Assembly (NCBI GenBank): GCA_947625435.1
Contig: CANQOI010000022.1
Location: 1-36,156 of the forward strand
DNA: 36,156 bases
From: an uncultured Clostridia bacterium
Lineage (GTDB): Bacteria; Bacillota; Clostridia; UBA1212; UBA1255
Direction: 5' to 3'
Positions 1-9,254 of this stretch are shown piece by piece (the stretch's first letter is position 1; the number at the start of each line of letters is the position of its first letter). The notes beneath the pieces were generated by a model. The model did not search any database and had not been told where the DNA came from. It saw nothing but the letters and a program-made list of their open reading frames with translations. Both the position numbers and the translations under genes were made by a program.

Positions 1-2662
1 TTATCTCCGGGTCGAGATGATACGGACGTCCCGCCAGCACTATGATCTTTATGTTCTCCTTCTCCGCGCGTTCTGTTATTTCCGCGGCTTTGTCTCTTAT
101 GTCCTTCTTAAATGCCTCATATTCGCCGTAGGCGGCGTTCATCGCGCTTTTTATTTCCTTATTGCCGGCGTATCCGCCGAATTCCTCGCAAAGCCTTTCC
201 GCCATTCTTTTTCTGTCATATATGGGCAGGAACGGTGAAATGTAATCTATCCCGTTCTGCTTTATGATGTCCATGTTATTGCGTATGACTTCGGGATATG
301 ATGTTACTATCGGACAGTTGTAGTGGTTGTTCGCGAGCGGGTCCTCACATTGCTCATACGGAAGCGACGGGTAAAATATCCTCTTTATTCCTTTATGTAC
401 GAGGTTTGCGATATGTCCGTGCGTCAGCTTTGCAGGGTAACACACAGACTCCGACGGTATGGTCTCCATTCCCTCTGCCATGATATCCTTGCTGCTCTCG
501 TCGGAAAGCACTACCCTGAAGCCGAGCCGTGTAAAGAATGTGAACCAGAAAGGATAATTCTCATACATGTTGAGAGCCCGCGGTATGCCTATTTCGCCGA
601 GCTCTGCCTTGCCTTCATCAAGAGGCTTGTAATATTCGAAAAGTCTTTTATATTTATATGCGAACAGATTCATTCCGTGTGCCGCGCCCGGCATATCCGA
701 TCTTCGCGTTATGTCTCCGCGCTCGCATCTGTTGCCCGATATGAACATTTTACCGTCCGAGAATCTGTTTATGGTGAGCAGACAGTTATTGGAGCATTTG
801 CCGCACCGCGCCTTTTTGACATCGGCAGTGATATTGAGCGCTTTCTCCGATGAGAGCAGTGTCGTGGCCGGTTCCGCGCCGTTCTTGTCTTTATATTCAA
901 TGTATTCTTTTTTTGCTATCAGTGCGCATCCGTAGGCGCCCATAAGTCCCGCGATGTCGGGGCGCACTGCCTCGCGTTCGGATATTATCTCAAAGCAGCG
1001 CAGTACCGCGTCATTGTAGAACGTTCCTCCCTGCACTATGAGCTTTTCTCCCATTTCCTCGGGCGTTTTGATCTTTATGACCTTAGTAAGAGCGTTCCTT
1101 ATGACTGAATATGAAAGTCCGGCCGATATGTCGGCAACGCTCGCTCCCTCCTTCTGGGCCTGTTTCACGCGTGAATTCATGAAAACGGTACATCTCGAGC
1201 CCAGGTCAACAGGTTTCTTGGACTTGATCGCCTCCGCCGCAAACGACGCCACATCGATGGCAAGAGACGCGGCAAAAGTCTCTATAAATGAACCGCAGCC
1301 GGATGAGCATGCCTCATTCAGCATAATGCTCTGTATGACGCCGTCTTTTATCTTGAGGCACTTCATGTCCTGACCGCCTATGTCCAATATAAAATCAACG
1401 CCGGGAAGGAATTTTTCTGCGGCTCTGTAATGCGCTATCGTCTCTATCTCGCCTATGTCGATACCGAGGGCGGTCTTTATAAGGCCTTCACCGTACCCCG
1501 TTACGGCCGAATAAGCTATTTCGGCTGTATCAGGCTTCACGGCATAAATGTCATTGAGTATCTTCAGTGCCGATTTAAAAGGATTTCCGAAATTGCTGGC
1601 ATACCATGAGTAAAGTATCTCGTCGTTTTCGCCTATGAGCACCGCTTTTGTGGTAGTCGAGCCCGCATCTATGCCGAGATAGCATCTGCCGGTATAATTT
1701 CTTATATCGCCGCGAGCCGCTTTTGCTGTCGAATGCCTTCTTTTGAAATCGGCCAGCTCCTCTTCATTCTCAAAAAGAGGTCTGAGCCGGCCTATCTCGT
1801 CCGATTCGGCGGTCAAAATATTTCCCAGCCTCTTCTTTATATCGGATATTTTGAATATCTTTCGTTCATTTTCGCTTTTGTCTCTGTTTTCCGATGTGAA
1901 AGCGGCGCCCAGTGCCACAAAAAGATGCGAATTTACCGGGAACACCACCTGTTCATCCGTAAGCCCCAGCGTCTCTATGAAACGTTGTCTGAGCTCGGAA
2001 AGATAATTGAGAGGCCCGCCTAAAAAGGCGATATTTCCGGTTATCCTTCTGCCGCAGGCAAGGCCGCTTATTGTCTGATTCACAACGGACTGGAACACCG
2101 ACGCCGCTATATCCTCCCTTGCGGCGCCTTCATTAAGCAGAGGCTGTATGTCGGTCTTAGCGAAGACCCCGCACCTTGCCGCGATCGGGTATATGGTAGT
2201 ATGCTTTTTGGCGAGCTCATTAAGTCCTGCCGCATCTGTCTGCAGCAGTATCGCCATCTGGTCAATGAATGCTCCCGTGCCTCCGGCACATGTGCCGTTC
2301 ATCCTCTGCTCCACGGGATTTTCAAGATAGATTATTTTTGCATCCTCGCCGCCGAGCTCTATAACGACCGACGTCTGAGGTATGAGGCGTTCGACCGCTT
2401 CCGTGGAAGCGACTACCTCCTGTACAAACGGCAGATCGAGCCAACCCGCAGCGAGCATACCGCCCGAGCCCGTTATATTCACGTAAGCCTCAGAATCTTC
2501 ATACTGTTCAAAGGCTTCCGTAAGTATATCATATATGGTTTTGCGAATATCCGAATAGTGTCTGCGGTATTTACTGTACAGAATATTATCCTGTGCGTCT
2601 ATGATCACGATTTTAACAGTTGTGGAGCCGACATCCAGTCCCACTCTGAGTATATCATTCAT
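1..2662 (-). CDS. 2-hydroxyacyl-CoA dehydratase activase-type protein with tandem ASKHA ATPase domains and start of DUF2229 (partial, C-terminus outside window)
   Basis: About 887 codons are visible; the gene continues past the left edge. Translation shows two BadF/HgdC-type ATPase domains in tandem. The first starts near residue 5 with [10 protein letters not shown], with NGTCAGGTG (Cys about 125) and RCGVF (about 164). The second starts near residue 326 with [10 protein letters not shown], with ACSSGCGSF (Cys about 452 and 456) and RCTVF (about 491). A cysteine cluster CGKCSNNC (about 620) and the opening of a DUF2229-like region ([16 protein letters not shown], about 692) follow. In characterised activases such as HgdC, the cysteines hold a [4Fe-4S] cluster that delivers an electron to a dehydratase upon ATP hydrolysis. 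The large multi-domain form is common in Clostridia, but its substrate is usually unknown. The ATG at 2660-2662 overlaps the aspS stop by 8 nt (ATGAATGA), so the two are probably translated from one mRNA. No dehydratase subunit gene is visible. Family assignment is firm; the physiological role is not. Confidence 0.88.
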   Translation of the reverse strand, partial: MNDILRVGLDVGSTTVKIVIIDAQDNILYSKYRRHYSDIRKTIYDILTEAFEQYEDSEAYVNITGSGGMLAAGWLDLPFVQEVVASTEAVERLIPQTSVVIELGGEDAKIIYLENPVEQRMNGTCAGGTGAFIDQMAILLQTDAAGLNELAKKHTTIYPIAARCGVFAKTDIQPLLNEGAAREDIAASVFQSVVNQTISGLACGRRITGNIAFLGGPLNYLSELRQRFIETLGLTDEQVVFPVNSHLFVALGAAFTSENRDKSENERKIFKISDIKKRLGNILTAESDEIGRLRPLFENEEELADFKRRHSTAKAARGDIRNYTGRCYLGIDAGSTTTKAVLIGENDEILYSWYASNFGNPFKSALKILNDIYAVKPDTAEIAYSAVTGYGEGLIKTALGIDIGEIETIAHYRAAEKFLPGVDFILDIGGQDMKCLKIKDGVIQSIMLNEACSSGCGSFIETFAASLAIDVASFAAEAIKSKKPVDLGSRCTVFMNSRVKQAQKEGASVADISAGLSYSVIRNALTKVIKIKTPEEMGEKLIVQGGTFYNDAVLRCFEIISEREAVRPDIAGLMGAYGCALIAKKEYIEYKDKNGAEPATTLLSSEKALNITADVKKARCGKCSNNCLLTINRFSDGKMFISGNRCERGDITRRSDMPGAAHGMNLFAYKYKRLFEYYKPLDEGKAELGEIGIPRALNMYENYPFWFTFFTRLGFRVVLSDESSKDIMAEGMETIPSESVCYPAKLTHGHIANLVHKGIKRIFYPSLPYEQCEDPLANNHYNCPIVTSYPEVIRNNMDIIKQNGIDYISPFLPIYDRKRMAERLCEEFGGYAGNKEIKSAMNAAYGEYEAFKKDIRDKAAEITERAEKENIKIIVLAGRPYHLDPEI

Positions 2663-4460
2663 TATTATCTGATTCATTCTCCTTCTTGAGAGGAACGACA
2701 CTTATGTTCAGTTCCTCAAGCTGCTTATCCTCTACATAATCCGGCGCCGACGACATAAGGCAGGATGCATTCTGAACCTTAGGAAATGCTATAGTATCTT
2801 TGATATTATCCGTACCGCATATGAGCATCGCAAGTCTGTCAAGACCGTATGCAAGTCCCCCGTGCGGAGGAGCTCCGTATTTGAATGCGTCGAGCAAAAA
2901 TCCGAAACGTTCTTCAGCCGCTTCCTTTGTAAAACCCAAAGCCGCGAACATGCGCTGCTGAAGCTCTCTGTCGTGTATTCTTATGCTGCCGCCGCCTATT
3001 TCATAACCGTTGAGCACAATATCGTACGCATCCGCCCGCACGGATCCCGGATCCGACTCAAGCTTATCCGCGTCCTCCGGTACAGGCGACGTAAACGGAT
3101 GGTGCATTGCTACATATCTGCCCTCTTCCTCTGAATATTCGAGAAGCGGGAATTCGGTTACCCATAAAAACTCAAAGCGCTTATTGTCTATCAGACCGAG
3201 TTTTTCAGCCAGCTCGCATCTGAGCGCGCCCAATACCGTATATATGACATTGCTCTTGCCCGAAACGATACATACGAGATCGCCCTTTACGGCGCCGGTA
3301 AGCCTTATTATCTCATTTATCTCATCGGCAGTGAGTACTTTTGAAACGGAAGAACGTATTTCATCGTTCACTGCGATCCACGCCATGCCGCTTCCGCCCT
3401 GTGTCTTTACGAATTCTGTCAGCTTGTCTATCTCTTTTCTCGTGAAATGTCCCGCAGGAGCCGCTATCGCGCGCACCGCTCCGCCCTCCTTTACCGCATT
3501 TGAGAATACGGCAAACGAGCAATCGGCGGCAAAAGCCGAAATATCGGTAAGCTCAAGTCCGAAGCGCACGTCCGGCTTGTCGGAGCCGAATCTTCTCATG
3601 GCTTCACTGTAAGGAATACGGGGAAAAGGAGTCTTTATATCCATGCCGAGAGTTTCCTTAAACAGTCTCTTAAGGAAGCCCTCGTTCACATTCATTACGT
3701 CCTCCGCCTCGACAAACGACATCTCAAGATCTATCTGAGTAAACTCCGGCTGTCTGTCGGCCCTCAGATCCTCGTCACGGAAGCATTTAACGATCTGCAT
3801 GTAGCGGTCAAATCCCGATATCATGAGCAGCTGCTTAAAAAGCTGCGGAGACTGAGGGAGCGCATAGAATTTACCGTGATGTATACGGCTCGGCACAAGA
3901 TAGTCTCTCGCACCTTCGGGCGTGCTCTTCGTAAGGAACGGCGTCTCTATCTCAACGAAGCCGTTCTCATCGAAATAATCGCGCGCCGTCTTTGCTATCT
4001 TGTGGCGCATCAGTATATTCTTCTGAAGAGAAGGTCTCCTGAGATCGAGATATCTGTATCTGAGCCTGTTCACCTCGCTCACATTGGCTTTGTCGTCAAT
4101 ATGGAAGGGCGGCGTCTGAGCCTCATTCAGTATGCGCAGCTCACTTACAAAAACCTCTATCTCACCGGTAGCCATATTTTTATTCACGGCTTCGGGTGCT
4201 CTCAGACGTACAGTACCTTTTGCTGCAAGAACGTACTCGTTTCTGACCGACGACGCTTTCTCGAAAAGAGCCGGATCCGTTTCGGAATCGAATACGAGCT
4301 GTACGATACCCGTGCGGTCACGCAGATCTATAAAAATAAGGCTGCCCAGATTCCTTGTTTTTGCTGTCCAGCCTGTAAGTGTGACCTCTCTGCCCGCATC
4401 GGACGCAGTCAGTCCGCCGTTATAACAAGTCCTCTTTAAGCCTGAAATATTTTCAGCCAT
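2655..4460 (-). CDS. aspS: aspartyl-tRNA synthetase
   Basis: This 601-residue protein charges tRNA-Asp with aspartate in the cytoplasm. Its length fits bacterial-type AspRS (about 590). An N-terminal OB-fold anticodon-binding domain ends in [17 protein letters not shown] (residues 41-57). Class II motif 2 is [19 protein letters not shown] (226-244). The bacterial GAD insertion lies in the middle (about 280-420), and motif 3 GLAYGLDRL is near 535. The ATG at 4460 follows GAGGTGA with a 6-nt spacer. A strong sigma-A-type promoter lies just upstream at 4495-4523, leaving a leader of only about 30 nt, so there is no room for a T-box. The stop codon overlaps the next gene's start. Whether the enzyme also charges tRNA-Asn cannot be decided from this window. 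Confidence 0.97.
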   Translation of the reverse strand: MAENISGLKRTCYNGGLTASDAGREVTLTGWTAKTRNLGSLIFIDLRDRTGIVQLVFDSETDPALFEKASSVRNEYVLAAKGTVRLRAPEAVNKNMATGEIEVFVSELRILNEAQTPPFHIDDKANVSEVNRLRYRYLDLRRPSLQKNILMRHKIAKTARDYFDENGFVEIETPFLTKSTPEGARDYLVPSRIHHGKFYALPQSPQLFKQLLMISGFDRYMQIVKCFRDEDLRADRQPEFTQIDLEMSFVEAEDVMNVNEGFLKRLFKETLGMDIKTPFPRIPYSEAMRRFGSDKPDVRFGLELTDISAFAADCSFAVFSNAVKEGGAVRAIAAPAGHFTRKEIDKLTEFVKTQGGSGMAWIAVNDEIRSSVSKVLTADEINEIIRLTGAVKGDLVCIVSGKSNVIYTVLGALRCELAEKLGLIDNKRFEFLWVTEFPLLEYSEEEGRYVAMHHPFTSPVPEDADKLESDPGSVRADAYDIVLNGYEIGGGSIRIHDRELQQRMFAALGFTKEAAEERFGFLLDAFKYGAPPHGGLAYGLDRLAMLICGTDNIKDTIAFPKVQNASCLMSSAPDYVEDKQLEELNISVVPLKKENESDNNE

Positions 4461-4494
4461 TTACTGTCACCTCAATCATTGTTCAATCGTCAAA

Positions 4495-4523
4495 ATTCTA
4501 TAATAATTGACCTTATATGTCAA
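4495..4523 (-). promoter_or_regulatory. sigma-A-type promoter of aspS
   Basis: On the minus strand TTGACA (4518-4523) is separated by 17 bp from TAGAAT (4495-4500). Both boxes sit between the malY-family stop codon and the aspS start. The -35 box begins 2 bp after the upstream gene ends. Confidence 0.8.
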
Positions 4524-4524
4524 A

Positions 4525-5682
4525 TTAAATTAAGGCGAGCGCCTCTCTCAATCTGTCAAGGCCGTCCTGAAGTATCTTCGCGGGACACGCTATGTTCATT
4601 CTCATGAATGCGGCTCCGGCTCTGCCGTACTGCGAGCCTTCGGAGATATAAAGTCCGGTCTTTTTCCTTATTTCATGTGCCAGTGCGCACGCATCGTCTG
4701 TTATATCCGAAAAGTCGAGCCACATGAGGTATGTGGCCTCAGAACGCACTGCCTTGACACCGGGTATGTTTTTCCCGATATATTCATACACATACTCTTT
4801 ATTTTTACTGATATATTCTCTGAGCTCGTCAAGCCATCTGCCTCCTTTTGTGAAAGCGGCTATCGCCGCCTGTACGGCAAAAGCGTTGGGCTCGGCTATC
4901 TCGTCTGTATTGAGGGCGCGCCGGACCTTATGTCTCATAGCTTTGTCCGGTACATAAACGGCTGCTGTCTGAAGACCTGCTATATTGAACGCCTTTGTGG
5001 GAGCCATACATGTGATACTGTTTTGGGCGCATTCGTCTGACACGGAAGCAAAAGGCACATATTCCCTGCCGGGGTCCGTCAGGTCGCAATGTATCTCATC
5101 CGAAATGATCTTAACATTGTTTTCGGCGCACAGCCTGCCTATGCGGGCGAGTGTTTCACGGTCCCATATCTTACCGATGGGATTGTGCGGATTACAAAGT
5201 ATCATGAGAGACGTCTGCGGATCCGAAAGCTTTTCTCCGAGCATGTCGAAGTCGATGCTGTATGCCCGGTCGTGATATATGAGAGGCGCTTCCGTCACAT
5301 TTCGCCCGTTGTTCAGTACCGAGTTGAAAAATATATTGTATACGGGCGTCTGTAAGAGCACTTTTTCTGCCGGAGTAGTTATTTTACGGACAATGCTCGA
5401 TATGGCCGGCACTACGCCGTTTACGAAGATGAGAGCGTCTTTCTCCGGTCTGAAACCGTGTCTTACTCTCCACCACTCCGAATAGGCTTCCGCCCATTCG
5501 TCGGGAACGATCGTGTACCCGTATATGCCGTGCGCAGCCCTTTCAAGTATCGCTTCCGTTATTTCAGGCGCCGTTTTAAAATCCATATCGGCTACCCACA
5601 TGGGGAGCTCGCCTTCATTTACGTCCCATTTGAGAGAATATGTGCCTTTGCGGTCTGTAACTGAATCAAAATCGTATTTCAT
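4525..5682 (-). CDS. MalY/PatB-family PLP-dependent aminotransferase (probable cystathionine beta-lyase)
   Basis: This is a 385-residue fold-type I PLP enzyme of the MalY/PatB subfamily. That family typically performs C-S beta-elimination on cystathionine or cysteine conjugates, giving homocysteine or thiols, pyruvate and ammonia. The subfamily's N-terminal signature is visible (LPMWVADMDF, residues 26-35; GIYGYT, 52-57). Others are NPHNPIG (164-170), SDEIHCDL (194-201, whose Asp contacts the PLP pyridine nitrogen) and the Schiff-base lysine K230 in APTKAFN. Length is normal. The gene is third in a minus-strand run after the M32 carboxypeptidase and DUF3737 genes, with a 22-nt gap to the latter. 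The ribosome binding site is weak (GGAGC). The family is certain; the exact substrate is inferred, and an aminotransferase role is possible. Confidence 0.88.
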   Translation of the reverse strand: MKYDFDSVTDRKGTYSLKWDVNEGELPMWVADMDFKTAPEITEAILERAAHGIYGYTIVPDEWAEAYSEWWRVRHGFRPEKDALIFVNGVVPAISSIVRKITTPAEKVLLQTPVYNIFFNSVLNNGRNVTEAPLIYHDRAYSIDFDMLGEKLSDPQTSLMILCNPHNPIGKIWDRETLARIGRLCAENNVKIISDEIHCDLTDPGREYVPFASVSDECAQNSITCMAPTKAFNIAGLQTAAVYVPDKAMRHKVRRALNTDEIAEPNAFAVQAAIAAFTKGGRWLDELREYISKNKEYVYEYIGKNIPGVKAVRSEATYLMWLDFSDITDDACALAHEIRKKTGLYISEGSQYGRAGAAFMRMNIACPAKILQDGLDRLREALALI

Positions 5683-5704
5683 ATGATGTGCCGCGCTCCG
5701 TTTC

Positions 5705-6556
5705 TCATTGATCCCTGCATATGATCACAGTCCCGGACGGATCTACCTTATCCTTTTCCACGGTGAGCTCCTTTATGCTGTCGGCCCTTATGATGCCGCC
5801 CTTAGGATTCAGGACACTGTCTATGCCGCTGCATATGTCCGCATCGACGGTAGAATACTCGAATGCCAGCGTCGTATCTATCAGCTTGCAATTCTTCATT
5901 ACGAGATTGTCTATGTAACACATGCCCTGCAGGCTTTCTATCGTACAGTTTATGAGCGTGAGATTTTGTGCGTTCCATCCGAGGTATTCGCCCGATATGA
6001 AGGAATCCTCAACGGTCACATTCTTACTGTTCCAGAAGGCATCCTTTGAAAGGAGCTTGCTCGACTTGATATATGCGTCCGAAACGCCGTCAAATGAATA
6101 GTTGCCGTAAAGCATGAGCTCCGAAACCTTCATATCACTTGAATTCATGGCAAAATAATCGCCCTTTGCCGTTATGTTTTCCAGTACGACGTCATTGCAG
6201 CTCCAGAGCGTTTCGGCGGCGTTGGGGAAAGAAACGTTCCTTACAGTAAGCCTGCTGCAGCGCCTGAAATTCTTGGGCGCTTCTATGAGCGAATCCTCCA
6301 CCGACAGATTCTTTGCATACCAGACTCCCGCTCTTGCCATTTCGAACCATACGCAGTCCCTGACGGAAATGTTCTCTGTGTACCAAAGAGGATATTTCCA
6401 TTTGAACATGCTCCCGCAGAGCTCAATGTCGTGCGATTCTTTGAGAGGCGATTCGCCCTCCTCAAATATCGTGTCATATATTTTAAGATTTTTTTCTCCG
6501 AAAAGAGGACGCTCGCCTTTATATATTTTTGATCTTATTTCATTACAATCATTCAT
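5705..6556 (-). CDS. DUF3737 family protein, predicted right-handed beta-helix
   Basis: This 283-residue protein of unknown function has no signal peptide. The sequence is built from irregular repeats of about 20-22 residues with a recurring pattern of aromatic or Asn plus a short beta-strand (YTENISVRDC, YAKNLSVEDS, CSRLTVRNV, CNDVVLENI, SKNVTVEDS, AQNLTLINC, IDNLVMKNC). This is typical of a parallel beta-helix like those of pectate lyases, and DUF3737 proteins are described as that fold. No catalytic residues can be named. The ATG at 6556 follows GGAGG with a 9-nt spacer. It lies between the M32 carboxypeptidase gene (24-nt gap) and the MalY-type gene, probably in one operon. A cytoplasmic sugar- or ligand-binding role is only a guess. 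Confidence 0.85.
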   Translation of the reverse strand: MNDCNEIRSKIYKGERPLFGEKNLKIYDTIFEEGESPLKESHDIELCGSMFKWKYPLWYTENISVRDCVWFEMARAGVWYAKNLSVEDSLIEAPKNFRRCSRLTVRNVSFPNAAETLWSCNDVVLENITAKGDYFAMNSSDMKVSELMLYGNYSFDGVSDAYIKSSKLLSKDAFWNSKNVTVEDSFISGEYLGWNAQNLTLINCTIESLQGMCYIDNLVMKNCKLIDTTLAFEYSTVDADICSGIDSVLNPKGGIIRADSIKELTVEKDKVDPSGTVIICRDQ

Positions 6557-6580
6557 GATAGTGTTCCTCCGTATGATCTG

Positions 6581-8077
6581 TCACAGGCCGTACAAACGGC
6601 TGTATTTTTCCGTGAGATATTTCGTGTAAAATCCGGGATCGAATTCCCCGCACGCATTCTTAAGAACTTCGGAAGGCGTGAGAAGACTGCCGTACTTATG
6701 TATCTTTTCCTTGAGCCAATCCGAAACGGCGGTAAGATCACCCTTCTCTATGCCTGTCCATATATCGTTATCCTCCTGCATTTTGCTGAGCATCTGAGCT
6801 CCGTATGCGCTTCCGAGTGCATATGACGGGAAGTAGCCGAAGTTTCCGCCGGACCAGTGTGAATCCTGCAGGCAGCCCTGCCTGTCGTCGGGCACATCTA
6901 TGCCGAGATATTCTTTATAAAGTCTGTTCCATTCTTCAGGCACGTCTTTTATCTCCAATGTGCCCGAAATGAGCTTTTTTTCGATTTCATAGCGCACCAT
7001 GATGTGGAGAGGATATGTAAGCTCATCCGCCTCTGTACGTATGAGAGACGGTTCTGCTTTATTCACCGCCCTGTAAAACGCCTCCGCGCCCACGCCTTCA
7101 AGCTGCTCAGGGAATATACTGAGCATTTCGGGATATATGGCCTTTATGAAAGGAAGAGAGCGGCCTATTATATTTTCGTAAAATCTTGACTGACTCTCGT
7201 GTATTCCCATTGATACGCCGCCCGCAAGGCACGTATACTGCAGGTCGTCGCTTATATCCAGTTCATATTTCGCGTGGCCGCCTTCATGTATGACCGAATA
7301 CATGGAGCTTGCGATATCATTTTCATAGTAATGCGTAGTGATCCTCACATCTTTATTGTTGAAATTGAGCGTAAAAGGATGCTCCGTCTCGCCTATACCG
7401 CAGTGGCCTCTGTCCAGGCCCAGCACCTCCATGAGGTAGCCAGAGAAACGTCTCTGTGCTTCTGTCGGATATTTTTTATGCAGAAAGCTCGTGTCGGGCT
7501 GCTCTTTTTGACTTATTTTGTGTATCAGAGGTACGATGCTCTCTCTCAGTGCGGCGAAAAATCCGTCCAGATATTCCATTGTGACGCCGCGCTCATATTC
7601 ATTAAGGAGCGCATCATAGGGAGCCTTCGTGCTGTCATAATACCCGGCAAAGCGGCGGTTGTAGTCCACGAGCTTTTCGAGATACGGCATGAACAGTGCG
7701 AAATCATTCTGTTCCTTTGCTTTATGCCATACGTCGCTCGCCTCGTTTACGGCCATAACATACTCGGAATATTCGTCTGCCGGTATCTTTGATATCTTAT
7801 CATATGAGAGCTTGAGTTCTTCCGTGCGTCTTTTGTCTTTAAATTCAAGTCTGTCTTTCTGTGAATCGAGATAATCCAGAAGCTCTCCCGTTTCTCTGCA
7901 TGCGAAAAGCGCGTGCTCTTCCTTTGCGAGGGCGCCGAGAGCTATTCCTCTTCCCTCCGCGGTATCACGGGGAGCGACCGTCACACTGTCCAGATATAAT
8001 GAAGACGATGCGGCTCCGTACGCATACATTTTCAATTCGAGTTCCGACAATTTTTTGAGTGCTTCATCAAGTTCCAT
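6581..8077 (-). CDS. M32-family metallocarboxypeptidase (Taq carboxypeptidase type)
   Basis: This 498-residue cytoplasmic zinc carboxypeptidase removes C-terminal residues from peptides. The zinc site HEGGH is at residues 264-268, and the family's second motif HESQSRFYEN follows at 293-302, providing the third ligand (Glu). Conserved C-terminal motifs include WSGGNFGYFPSYALG. The size matches the family (about 500). The ATG at 8077 is preceded by AGGAGG with a 7-nt spacer, and a strong promoter lies at 8172-8200. It is the first gene of a probable operon with DUF3737 and the MalY-type lyase, which would suit turnover of peptides or amino acids. Confidence 0.95.
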   Translation of the reverse strand: MELDEALKKLSELELKMYAYGAASSSLYLDSVTVAPRDTAEGRGIALGALAKEEHALFACRETGELLDYLDSQKDRLEFKDKRRTEELKLSYDKISKIPADEYSEYVMAVNEASDVWHKAKEQNDFALFMPYLEKLVDYNRRFAGYYDSTKAPYDALLNEYERGVTMEYLDGFFAALRESIVPLIHKISQKEQPDTSFLHKKYPTEAQRRFSGYLMEVLGLDRGHCGIGETEHPFTLNFNNKDVRITTHYYENDIASSMYSVIHEGGHAKYELDISDDLQYTCLAGGVSMGIHESQSRFYENIIGRSLPFIKAIYPEMLSIFPEQLEGVGAEAFYRAVNKAEPSLIRTEADELTYPLHIMVRYEIEKKLISGTLEIKDVPEEWNRLYKEYLGIDVPDDRQGCLQDSHWSGGNFGYFPSYALGSAYGAQMLSKMQEDNDIWTGIEKGDLTAVSDWLKEKIHKYGSLLTPSEVLKNACGEFDPGFYTKYLTEKYSRLYGL

Positions 8078-8171
8078 ATATATACCTCCTGTTGAATAAA
8101 TACTTTATACCAAGGTCTTTGAATTTTTTATAGATCATCAGACATCGCACTTCTTTTTGATCATCCCGAGT

Positions 8172-8200
8172 ATTATAAAATATTTCGGATGATATATCAA
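8172..8200 (-). promoter_or_regulatory. sigma-A-type promoter for the M32 carboxypeptidase operon
   Basis: On the minus strand TTGATA (8195-8200), 17 bp, TATAAT (8172-8177). It predicts a leader of about 90 nt before the ATG at 8077. Its -35 box lies 7 bp from that of the divergent tRNA promoter. Confidence 0.75.
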
Positions 8201-8207
8201 ATTATTG

Positions 8208-8236
8208 TAGACATTTCTGTCTGTACATGGTAAAAT
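8208..8236 (+). promoter_or_regulatory. sigma-A-type promoter of the tRNA-Ala/tRNA-Thr unit
   Basis: TAGACA (8208-8213), 17 bp, TAAAAT (8231-8236); each box matches consensus at 5 of 6 positions. The predicted start near 8243 is 7 nt before the mature tRNA-Ala. Confidence 0.7.
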
Positions 8237-8249
8237 GCAAAACGTTCTC

Positions 8250-8325
<76 letters not shown>

Positions 8326-8356
8326 GACAGTCTGCGGGCGTTTGCCCGTGATCGCT

Positions 8357-8432
8357 GCCTCTATAGCTCAGTAGGTAGAGCGCAGCCATGGTAAGGCTGA
8401 GGTCGCCGGTTCGATTCCGGCTGGAGGCTCCA
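8357..8432 (+). tRNA. tRNA-Thr (anticodon GGT)
   Basis: A 76-nt cloverleaf with encoded CCA (8430-8432). The acceptor is GCCTCTA/TGGAGGC and the D stem GCTC/GAGC. Anticodon stem CAGCC/GGCTG encloses ATGGTAA (anticodon 8390-8392). The T arm is GCCGG/CCGGC. It reads ACC/ACU. A terminator hairpin starts at its last base, so 3' trimming must begin close to the CCA. Confidence 0.96.
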
Positions 8433-8477
8433 AAGAAGCGGTAACTCAGTCGGTTTCCGCTTCTTTTATCATTTTTT
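8432..8477 (+). terminator. intrinsic terminator of the tRNA-Ala/tRNA-Thr unit
   Basis: AAAGAAGCGG (8432-8441) pairs with CCGCTTCTTT (8457-8466), a 10-bp stem, followed by TATC and six T. It overlaps the end of the convergent VanX-like gene (stop 8469-8471). On the minus strand the T-run is only three bases, so termination in that direction would be weaker. Confidence 0.8.
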
Positions 8478-9254
8478 GGGGTAAAATTCCGTATCGGGAT
8501 AATATCTCTCGCTGTCGTTATAATGCCACCATTCGGCAAAATAGCCGTTGAACCCGCAGCTTTCCATTACATCTTCAAGTAAGCGTGCATTTGAAGCCGC
8601 ATTTTCGTCCGCGTCGGAATAATCGCGGTCCGCCGCATCCGTAAAACAGTCAAATCCCGTAGGCATTTCTATTTCATTACCGTTCATATCTGTAAGTGTG
8701 ATATCAACGGCGCTTCCCCTTGTATGATTCGAATAACCCTTATCGGGATCGGATACGTAATCTGCATCCGGGAAAACCTCCCACAGCTTCCGCTGCGAAG
8801 CGGCGGGTCTGAATGCATCCCATATTTTTATGCAGTATCCCTGCTTTCTGAGTATTTCCTGTGCTTTTGCCAGCTTCACGACTGTGCCGTACCTCGCGTA
8901 AGCATCCTTAAAATCATAAATCACCTGTCCCGTAAAATTATCTGATGTCGCATATTTCAGATCGATTATTATGTCCGGAATGTGATCCCTGATCCTCACG
9001 AGCGCGTCATCCGGCGGTATCGCGGCCGTATCTTCCGGACTGTCTTCCGTGATCTTATGCGGCGTTACGGCGGTTTCCGGGATATCGGTAATTTCAGGCG
9101 TTTCACGCGTTCCGGGCGTTTCGGACGCTTCGGGAGCTTCCGATGTCTCCTCGGCGGGTACGCTTTTTATGTCAGAACACGCAGATACAAAGAATACCAG
9201 ACATGCGAGCAGACCGAAAGCAAATATAAATATCATTAATTCACTCATTTTCAT
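8469..9254 (-). CDS. VanX-like D-alanyl-D-alanine dipeptidase (peptidase M15D), predicted lipoprotein
   Basis: The protein has 261 residues. Residues 1-26 form a lipoprotein signal (hydrophobic core, lipobox VSAC, Cys26). A Thr/Pro/Glu-rich linker follows (about 35-80), then an M15 peptidase domain. The zinc ligands match VanX spacing: H177 and D184 in SNHTRGSAVD, H244 in EWWHYN, with catalytic E241 and R149 in DAFRP. VanX hydrolyses D-Ala-D-Ala; the lipoprotein signal and linker predict that this enzyme acts outside the membrane on the cell wall or released dipeptides. No vanH, vanA or vanS/R homologue is near, so glycopeptide resistance is not supported. AGGTGG precedes the ATG at 9254 by 6 nt. 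It stands alone, facing tRNA genes on both sides. Assignment to M15 is firm; substrate is inferred. Confidence 0.9.
   Translation of the reverse strand: MKMSELMIFIFAFGLLACLVFFVSACSDIKSVPAEETSEAPEASETPGTRETPEITDIPETAVTPHKITEDSPEDTAAIPPDDALVRIRDHIPDIIIDLKYATSDNFTGQVIYDFKDAYARYGTVVKLAKAQEILRKQGYCIKIWDAFRPAASQRKLWEVFPDADYVSDPDKGYSNHTRGSAVDITLTDMNGNEIEMPTGFDCFTDAADRDYSDADENAASNARLLEDVMESCGFNGYFAEWWHYNDSERYYPDTEFYPKK

Noticed and set aside
3010-4439. Long antisense open frames opposite aspS
   Set aside because: They mirror the codon structure of aspS, have no ribosome binding sites or family resemblance, and aspS itself is certain.
4461-4494. T-box riboswitch upstream of aspS
   Set aside because: The leader between promoter and start codon is only about 30 nt, far too short for a T-box.
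8067-8138. Small open frame of 23 codons in the leader of the M32 gene, overlapping its start
   Set aside because: It lacks its own ribosome binding site, has no recognisable sequence and ends by chance 11 nt inside the next gene; it cannot be told from background.
8335-8348. Terminator between tRNA-Ala and tRNA-Thr
   Set aside because: The small GC hairpin has no T-run; it is more likely a linker within a common precursor.
8469-9254. Vancomycin resistance determinant
   Set aside because: Only a VanX-like domain is present, it is predicted to be outside the membrane, and no vanH, ligase or regulator genes are nearby.
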